Positions 56,972-64,000 of a DNA stretch of 64,000 nucleotides are shown here, in pieces. Numbering within the stretch: the stretch's first letter is position 1; the number at the start of each line of letters is the position of its first letter. The stretch covers positions 4,712,001 to 4,776,000 of the forward strand of contig CAUWAG010000010.1 in assembly GCA_963556695.1 (NCBI GenBank), written 5' to 3'. The notes below the pieces were generated by a model. The model was given only the letters and a program-made list of their open reading frames with translations, was not told where the DNA came from and made no database searches. The position numbers and the translations under genes are program-made. The DNA comes from Anthostomella pinea (Eukaryota > Ascomycota > Sordariomycetes > Xylariales > Xylariaceae).

Positions 56972-57472
56972 GCTTTTGAACGTCGAACCACGTCTGCTTT
57001 CACCGGAGAAGGTCAGGTGCTATCCAGAACTTTGATTTCTCAGAATACATACTCATGCTTCTCGGGAATTGCAACTCCTTTGGTTTCCGTCCGATACCAA
57101 CCTCGTAAAAGATCACACAATATTTGATCTTCATCCGAGCCTCGGCTATCATGAATGCACCAGTACCAATAATTTGACTTGCAGGCTGTCAGACACTTCA
57201 GCGGCAAACCTGATATTCCTTCCTTTCCCCGAGGATCCTCTCCTCTGTTCTCTTTGGCAAGGGGCAGCAGATCAATTTTGCCCCTCCCTCCTGCCGCCAT
57301 CTCTCGTGGCTGAACTCTACCCAAACGTCTCTCTCGATCTCCCGCCGGTTCTCTCATGGCTGAACTCTATCCCATCTTCCTCATCTCAACGCCACCAACG
57401 CCACCGCAAACCCTCATTGACCCTTGTCCCACAAACATATAAGTCATTTTAAAGGGAAGCATACTATTAGCT
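56972..57472. other. Intergenic, SET/NAP 3' region
   Basis: These 500 bp up to the tRNA-like units hold no other feature. Confidence 0.45.
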
Positions 57473-57559
57473 GTTCCCGTGGGGTAGTGGTAGCCTGTAT
57501 CTAAAATCGGCTTCCATCTGTAATGGCGATAAGACGCTGGTTAGATTCCAGCCGGGAAC
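57473..57559 (+). tRNA. tRNA-like unit 1, possibly a pseudogene
   Basis: This 87-nt unit can form a 7-bp acceptor stem (GTTCCCG/CGGGAAC, perfect), a D-arm with A-box TGGGGTAGTGGTAG, and a T-arm GCTGG-TTAGATT-CCAGC. The B-box reads GGTTAGATTCC, one change from consensus, which replaces the normally invariant C of the T loop. A TTTTT run 6 nt downstream could end Pol III transcription. The middle can pair TATC/GATA around a long loop that may include an intron; I cannot assign an anticodon. Confidence 0.45.
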
Positions 57560-57640
57560 TCATTTCCTTTTTGCTCTCTCTCTCTGTTGACACTCTAGTC
57601 CGATTATATAAGTACAACTAGGAGGATGAAATTGTAACAA

Positions 57641-57719
57641 CGTTCCCGTGGGGTAGTGGTAGCCGGTATTTAATCGGCCGTATAAGGCAATAAGACACCG
57701 GTTTAAATCCGGTCGGGAG
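57641..57719 (+). tRNA. tRNA-like unit 2, possibly a pseudogene
   Basis: This 79-nt unit shares its first 23 bases with unit 1. The acceptor stem is GTTCCCG/CGGGAGC with one G-T pair, and the T-arm is ACCGG-TTTAAAT-CCGGT. The B-box GGTTTAAATCC differs from GGTTCGAATCC by C to T and G to A, as deamination of CpG would give. The middle stem is TATT/AATA, a compensatory change relative to unit 1. A T7 run follows at once. The anticodon is not assignable. Confidence 0.45.
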
Positions 57720-60324
57720 CTGTTCATTTTTTTGCTTTGTCTTGATTTTCTGCCCTTCCCTTACCCTCCCATACATTCAATGTCATGTCACTGCTTCGTT
57801 CTTCCGTGCAAGGACATATAAACAACTTGTCGCCTACACCTACCTGGATATGTCATAGCAATGTTTTTGTGCATGTACTTCCAGAAGGATTGGTCGGTCT
57901 TTTGTTCCACTTCCCAAGACCATAGTGTAGCACTGCAATTGCCTCTCTTACCGCTGGGTGAGTCTTCAGGTATCGGGTTCCATGTTGCCGTCGCGCACCT
58001 CTATGTAGGCAGGAGCTGTGTTCTTCTTGGATCACGAGGCCGCCCACCCCCTTTAGGCAAGACAGCACAAGCACATGCCAAGTTTCAGCGCTTTATCTCG
58101 AGGCGAGCTGCGCTCGTAATGGGCCGAGTGACTTCGGGAGGTATCTTAGTCGCTTGGCTAAGCTCAGCATGAGTCCGACACTTGACGGCTTCTAGATGAG
58201 CGGTTCGTTGGTGAGTCGACCTAGCAGAGTAATAACAAACCATGATTGTTCCATTTCGGGCCCGCCCCGGCCCACGTTAAATACAGCTCGTCTTGGCTTG
58301 TTCGAAGCTACTGCCAGTCGCACCCAATCACTGCTTCGAGGTCAACTGCTGAATGGTGTCGTGTGCTATCGGCGTATGACACATCGGTCTTAGCCTTTAG
58401 AAGCCTGGCTTAGGGTTGTTGAGGATGACATGATCTATGGCTTTTGAATGAGTCCGTTGGACTTTGCGTACATCACGACGGCTCTGCTTTTTGTCGACTA
58501 TCAGGGCACTATATGTGTGCTTTCACTTGCGATTAAAGAGCTCGGTAATAAATCGAGTCGACATATGGCTTCATATCTCCCGGTGACCTGGGTGTGTTCG
58601 TGTCCTTCTGTGCTACACACTCTCCCTCGCGCGCCTTGTCGTCAAAAGCGAACTCACTAATGAGCAGCCCAAACAGTATCGTAGACTCCTAACGTTGGGG
58701 CAAACACTGGAGGACAAGGTCAACCCGCGTAACACCCCTCCGCACCGGAATGTGGCGATGGCGGAATCATTGTAATCAGATTGTCCTGAATGATATGAAC
58801 GGTGGGCGAGTAGACACTTCACACGCTATACATAAGGTAGCTTTGGCAGTTCCACCCTGGCCACTCAGCCTCTCAACACAGGTAAGGCGGCCACACTTGG
58901 TGGCACTATCCCAAGTCGACCAAGTATTCGCGATGGGATAGGAGTCATGTTCGTTAGTTTTATTATATGCTTTGTTGAACTCAGTAACGTTGCTCGGGAT
59001 GATGTCGGGACCACAAACGAAGCTTGACATAAGCTCCAAACGGAGCATGCCTGATCCTTGTACGTTAACGTGGGTTAGGTACTCATCTCGAAAGCTCCTC
59101 GAGTCCCCGGCGGCAATGGCAGCCCGTGGGAACAGTAGCTTCCGGCCGCAACAATTAAGATACCGGTTGGCATTTGGTCGGTGATGATTCTTCTTTCCAT
59201 TTTTCGTTGCTTGCGGCTGCAAGGTGTTGTGTTGCGACCAGACAATTCTGGCTGCTCTATGTCGTACCCCTCTTGATTCCCCAGACACGGGTGGGGTAAC
59301 ATCCCGAGTGCTAGAGCCTAGCGCATTGGGGCCTAGACACTCCACTCCAGCTTCTTTCAACTCCAGAGTCCAGATGCATCTCTCCACATCGTTCCATTCA
59401 CTAAACTCCCTCCCGATTCAACTCAGACCATGAGTCCATAACTTCACTTTACACTCAATTCAATGCTCTGCGATCTGCAGCTACGAGCTACGACCTGCGA
59501 TGCCAAGAATCGTCTTGTCTATTTTTTGCTTCCCTTCAGTTGACATATGCAGGCGCCCAAGTGGGTGACCGCCCAAACCGGGCCTTCGCTTTGAGACGAA
59601 CGCCCGCGTCGCCTGGAACTCGACGGGTTTCATCTCTGCCGGGCTGCCAGCACAGCCTCGCAGCTCGGACGGCCGTCTCGACGTACAGGAGTATGCGCTG
59701 AGTTCGAGCTTCCCCGTGCCGCCTGGATTAAGCTTATTACGGATTACTCGGTTCTGCAGGGTCCTCGTGGATTGACGTGACGTTCGTTCTGTTGCAGAAG
59801 CTGGGCCAGCTGTGGTGGCTTGTGTGAGGTTTGGCCGCCAGATGCGACCCTGACTGACAGGGTGCTCTAGAAGAGTCTCCTGGTCGCTTCTCTTTCACCT
59901 CGTCCATCTCTGTTCATCATCGCTTCTGGACCGAAGCTTCATTCACTTTTGTTTTGTTTTGCTTGGCAACTCTTTTTGTTGCGCTTCTTTTCTCTTCATT
60001 GTTTGCTCCTATACGAGTCTTTCTTTATACCACTACTCACTTTCGCTTCGCCCCGTCCTGGTGACCATTTCCCTCGTGTTCCGTCACTTGTATGACCTCA
60101 GGAGAGCTTTGGAAAACAAAAATAAACACAACTGGCGCAAGTCTTCGTCAGCGTTACGAGCCTGTCCCGACGACTCTTCTCATCCTCGGATTTGGACGTA
60201 TACCGGTGCTGGAGAACATGCGTTGTTAATTGCTCGTCCTTCTTCTCTTTCACCTCGATAGTCGGGCTCCCGTTTTTGGAAGCGTCAATTATTTCTTTCT
60301 ATCCTTGACATATCCATCCCCAGA
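57720..60324. other. Gene-poor intergenic DNA and GH76 leader
   Basis: This 2.6-kb stretch has no supported gene. The last 400 bp are pyrimidine-rich and resemble a long 5' leader of the GH76 gene. A 203-codon frame on the minus strand (59387-58776) lacks protein character. Confidence 0.45.
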
Positions 60325-61818
60325 ATGCGATCGTCCCTTCAAACGGTCGGCATCGTCGGCCTGCTGGCAGGTGTAATAAACGCCATACAGGTCGACTTCA
60401 CCAATGACGGTATGTCACCTTCGAGATGATCAATTCTATTGAGCTGACCGTATGCAGACTCCATTAAGGAGGGAGCTAGCACAGTTGCCTATGGCTTGTT
60501 GAAGTATTATACAGGCAATAACACAGGCGACACACCGGGCAACCTACCAGATCCATATTTCTGTAAGTCATGCCGTTGTCTCCAATCAAACTTGAGCTCA
60601 CCCGTTGCAGGGTGGGAATGTGGCGCCATGTTCGGGACACTGGTTGATTACTGGTTCTACACTGGGGACGACACATACAACGATGTGACGATGCAGGCTT
60701 TGCAGCACCAAGTAGGCGACGACAAGGATTACATGCCAGCGAATCAGAGCAGCACGCTAGGAAATGATGATCAAGGATTTTGGGCCATGGCAGCCATGTC
60801 CGCCGCCGAGAACAACTTTCCAAACCCGCCGTCCGATCAACCACAATGGCTAGCCCTAGCACAAGCCGTGTTTAACGAATACGTTGGTCGGTGGGAAGAC
60901 GCCAAGAACGTCTGCGGTGGAGGACTGCGGTGGCAGATCTTTACGTTCAACAACGGCTTTAATTATAAGAACTCGATCTCGAACGGCTGCTTCTTCAATA
61001 TCGCCTCGAGGCTAGCGAGGTATACGGGCAATCAGACTTACGCTGACTGGGCCGAGACGGTATGGGATTGGATGAACGAGGTCCAGTTCATGGATGCCCA
61101 ATACAACATCTACGACGGCGCAGGCGTGGAGCAGGACTGCAAACAGATCAGCAAATCACAGTGGACTTACAACGCGGGCATCTACCTACACGGCGCGGCG
61201 GTACTCTACAACTACACCGACGGCAACGACACGTGGAAGCAGCGGACCGAAGGCCTGATGACTCGGACAATCGACTATTTCTTCGACAACGGCATCGTGG
61301 TCGAGCGGGCGTGCGAGGGGTCGGGCCTGTGCGACAACGACCAGCAGAGCTTCAAGGGCTACTTGATGCGGTGGATGGCTTCGGCGGCGCAGCTGGCGCC
61401 CTTCACCTCCAACACGCTGATGCCGCTGATCATGTCATGCGCGGCGGCCGCGGCGCAGCAGTGCTCGGGTTCGCCCACCAATCCTGCTGCCTTCAAGGGC
61501 GTCCAGGGCACGGCCTGCGGCTTCAGCTGGGCTAAGCAGGCCGCCTTCGATGGTCTCGTCGGTGTCGGCGAGCAGATGAGCGCCCTGTCCGCCATGCAGT
61601 ACACGCTCATCAACAACGGCACCACCGCCCGCGCGCCTGTGACCGCCGACACAGGCGGCACCTCTGTCGGCGACGTGAGCGCCGGCGCTTCGAACGAGGA
61701 GAAGATGCCGCCGCTCGCGCCCATCACCGCGGGCGAGCGGGTGGCGGCTGGGTTTGCGACGACGGCTATTGTGTTTAGTCTGCTGGGCGGCAGTTTCTTC
61801 GTCATGAAAGAGGGTTAG
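60325..61818 (+). CDS. GH76 mannan endo-1,6-alpha-mannosidase (Dfg5/Dcw1-type)
   Basis: This is a cell-wall enzyme thought to transfer GPI-anchored proteins to the wall glucan, about 465 aa. Exons are 60325-60409, 60458-60562 and 60611-61818. It has a signal peptide (MRSSLQTVGIVGLLAGVINA). GH76 signatures are YYTGNNTGDTPGNLPDPYFW, WECGAMFGTLVDYW and the catalytic Asp pair in LGNDDQGFWAMAAMSAAE, then GGLRWQIFTFNNGFNYKNS. The C-terminus is a Ser/Thr/Gly linker and a hydrophobic tail (ATTAIVFSLLGGSFFVM), fitting a GPI signal. Several NxT/S sites are present. Confidence 0.95.
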
Positions 61819-62572
61819 GAAACCACCCGCAATCGCGGTAACGAGGGAATGTGCTATATTGAATGAGCATTGGTTGGGGAAACACCTCATAGGGAATGCG
61901 AGGGATATGAAGTTACAGGGAGACATATACCGCGGCATCATCGTCACATGGCGGACAGGCGTTCCGGGAGGGCAGCGCAGGCCAGCTTTGAGAGCTTACA
62001 GCTGGATGGATTTGCATAACGATTTCTTTTCGTCGACATAGAGGCGTCGCATTACGCACATACGTACGATCCTGATATGGGGGCTTTAGAGCTGGCTCCA
62101 ATACGACTGTGGATGAATATAGTCCATGAATCAACTTGATATGAGTTTATATGATGTATAGTAGCATTTTATGCTGTTTGAACATTGTTTTACATATTTG
62201 TAGTTTCGACATGCCGGTAGTCCTCGCATCCACCTAGACCATTGCGCTATGTGCGATCTGTAGAGTACTGGCACCCCTTTTGCACGCTCCTTTCGACATA
62301 CCATCCCATGGCCAGATGAGATTCCTGCCGTAGCTGTTTGCCAGCTCAACTTGCTAACGGCTGCCGCTTTTGTGCAGGTTGATCCCCCTCGCCATCCAGA
62401 GTTTTCGGACCAGCTGGCAGAGCTGCGCGGAAGCCGGTGGTGCATGCTCATCATCTGTGCAACACCACTGAAGCTTGCTGAAGTAGTTGCTCAAGAACGA
62501 TTTGGCCCAAACCCAACAACGTCCTCTCAACCCGAATTCAACCAACACGACCATCCTAGTCAGTCACTCACT
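61819..62572. other. Intergenic, convergent 3' ends
   Basis: This region lies between GH76 (+) and mitochondrial IF3 (-). No feature was recognised. Confidence 0.45.
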
Positions 62573-63634
62573 TTATCTCTCCCCTTTCTCATCCGCTTCC
62601 CTAACCACACTCCCTTCCTCCGCTTCCTCCCCTTTCTCCCCAGCCTGGCTAATCTCCTCCTCTTCCTCCGCGACCTCGACTACTCCCCCGTTATCTTCCT
62701 CCCCGACCTCCTTAGCCCGCGCCGCCTCCTCAACCTCCTTAGCCCGCGCCGCCTCCTCCCTAGCCCACGCCGCCTCCTCAGCCCGCGCCGCCTCCTCAAC
62801 AGCCTTCTTCTTCTCCTTAGACCCAAGAGCAAGCCCCTCAAAAAACATACGCACCACGCCCCCCACCGTCCCATCCATCTTGCGCACCTCCTTCGCGCCG
62901 GGCACCTCCTCGACCGCCTCCCGGATCCGCCGCAGCACCTCCGCGCTCTCGGCGGCAGTAGCCGGGCGCCCGCGCCGCTTCCGCGCCAGCATCAGCTCGA
63001 CGTGCATGCCCTTGTCCAAGAACTCGCGCAGCCGGCGCAGCTTGTGCTCGAGGTCGTTGGGCGCGATGGCCCAGTTGAGCTCGAGCTCCTTCTTGTTGAC
63101 GGCCTTGCGGCGCGCCGTCTTGGCGGCTGCCGAGGCTTCGGCCGCCGCGGCGACTTTGTCGATGATGCGGCAGATGGCCGCGCTGGGCCCCGAGATTAAG
63201 GGGGGCGAGTCTGGATCTGAGGGGTCGGAGAGGGGCGGCGGAGGCGGCGGCGCGACCATGATTAACATGTGCGTTTTGCGGTTTAGTGTGCTGAGCACGG
63301 ACTCCGTGCGCTGAGGGGGCGAGAGGTCGCTGTTTCCGGACGAGGGCGAGTCGGGTGATGGCGCGGAGGCGATGCGGATCCAGCGGTAGGGGATCTCGTC
63401 GTTGGTTAGGTGTTTTTTGCGCTCGATGCGGCGGAGGGCGGGTGTGGTGGCTAGGGTGCGGAGTGGTGTGGTTGCTGATGGTATTCCTGCGGTCGGTTTG
63501 AGGTATGGGAGGCGTGGTATTGGTTTTGTGAGGGAGGTGCTTGATAGGAGGCCGTTGCTACCACTGCTGAGGTCGGGGAGGAAGACGCGGCGCAGGGCCC
63601 GCGCGGGTGAGTACAGGCAGCGTGTGTGTCTCAT
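62573..63634 (-). CDS. AIM23: Mitochondrial translation initiation factor IF-3 (Aim23-like)
   Basis: This is an intronless protein of 353 aa from the ATG at 63634 (MRHTRCLYSPARALRRVFL), a basic N-terminus that fits a mitochondrial presequence. Frame upstream begins only with GTG. The IF3 C-terminal domain is KELELNWAIAPNDLEHKLRR, then FLDKGMHVELMLARKRRGRP. After about residue 265 the protein has an Ala/Arg/Glu-rich helical tail with the repeat AARAKEVEEAARAKEV, and the DNA there is tandemly repeated. It binds the mitochondrial small subunit during initiation. Confidence 0.85.
   Translation of the reverse strand: MRHTRCLYSPARALRRVFLPDLSSGSNGLLSSTSLTKPIPRLPYLKPTAGIPSATTPLRTLATTPALRRIERKKHLTNDEIPYRWIRIASAPSPDSPSSGNSDLSPPQRTESVLSTLNRKTHMLIMVAPPPPPPLSDPSDPDSPPLISGPSAAICRIIDKVAAAAEASAAAKTARRKAVNKKELELNWAIAPNDLEHKLRRLREFLDKGMHVELMLARKRRGRPATAAESAEVLRRIREAVEEVPGAKEVRKMDGTVGGVVRMFFEGLALGSKEKKKAVEEAARAEEAAWAREEAARAKEVEEAARAKEVGEEDNGGVVEVAEEEEEISQAGEKGEEAEEGSVVREADEKGER
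62707..62800 (+). repeat. Tandem repeats within the IF-3 tail
   Basis: A unit of about 27 bp (starting CCTCCTTAGCCCGCGCCGCC) occurs at 62707 and again at 62734, followed by shorter degenerate units to about 62800. The repeats encode the Ala/Glu/Arg tail of the minus-strand gene and keep frame. Confidence 0.7.
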
Positions 63635-64000
63635 CGTGAGGTTCACGAGTGATACCTCCTCTCAGTGATCGTTGTGGTTGTGACTGTCGTTCTCCTTGCT
63701 GTGCGTGAAGTAGACAGAGCAGCAATTGGAACCTCCAGGGTTGTGCTGCTGTAGCGAGAGGGCAACGAGTGTCGTGAATTGTCGGTTTTCTCTGCTAAGA
63801 TCAAGATCTGCAAATTGGGTTGGAGGTTTGGAGATTCGACGAAGCTATTGGATCCGGGTGCCAAGATGTCCGAGCTCAAGCTCCAGCCAGAGAGCTCTGC
63901 TTATCGCATCGTTATCGTCGTCATTCTCATACAACCTCTCACTCACTCGTTCACTCAATCACTCAGTCAAGTTGCATCTTATGCTGTAGCTCTATCAGAC
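63635..64000. other. Upstream region of mitochondrial IF-3
   Basis: This is promoter-side sequence to the window edge. No start of another gene could be supported. Confidence 0.4.

Noticed and set aside
58776..59387. 203-codon minus-strand frame in the gene-poor region
   Set aside because: No domain, signal or biased composition; length is within chance in non-coding DNA.

Overview
The window looks like nuclear DNA of a filamentous ascomycete (Pezizomycotina, perhaps Sordariomycetes). The coding genes carry many short spliceosomal introns (about 45-200 nt, GTRNGT-type donors, YAG acceptors). There is a Zn2Cys6 regulator, and housekeeping proteins such as a 161-aa tropomyosin, Prp45, Trm112, Tim22 and AP-3 delta have clear ascomycete form. 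All exon boundaries were read by eye from frame continuity and splice signals; none is supported by transcripts.

Layout. 0-9 kb: EMC2 (-), AP-3 delta (+) and an F-BAR/DEP/RhoGAP protein (-). 9.9-23.5 kb: an M19 dipeptidase followed by a compact set of six genes in three divergent pairs: MFS transporter/FAD monooxygenase 1, alpha/beta hydrolase/SDR reductase, and Zn2Cys6 regulator/FAD monooxygenase 2. The motif TCCGACGGA occurs in two of the shared promoters, and an 8/9 match occurs in the third. This looks like a small catabolic or tailoring cluster with its own regulator; no PKS, NRPS or terpene synthase is visible. 24-33 kb: a dense housekeeping block with mitochondrial uS13, an ER cyclophilin, Trm112, Big1, Rrp17/Nol12, tropomyosin and a securin-like protein. 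33-40 kb: a gene-poor stretch with one GH18-like orphan, one hypothetical gene, one small secreted protein, short repeats and an imperfect hairpin. 40-57 kb: a PhoD-like phosphatase, a p24 cargo receptor, Prp45, a membrane-anchored GH16 glucanase, a Cys/His-rich hypothetical protein, Tim22, a 730-bp terminal-inverted-repeat element and a SET/NAP histone chaperone. 57-64 kb: two tRNA-like units, a GH76 Dfg5/Dcw1-type mannosidase and mitochondrial IF3.

The most unusual signals are these. (1) Two unrelated cluster genes share a 130-nt intron that is about 82% identical end to end, as expected for introner-like elements. (2) The cluster promoters share cis motifs. (3) The cyclophilin gene can encode either an ER-retention-like C-terminus or a transmembrane tail, depending on one intron. 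(4) A MULE-like MITE carries telomere-like sequence. (5) A tandem tRNA-like pair has aberrant T loops. (6) The AP-3 delta start codon is split by an intron, and the PhoD gene may have a 12-nt microexon.
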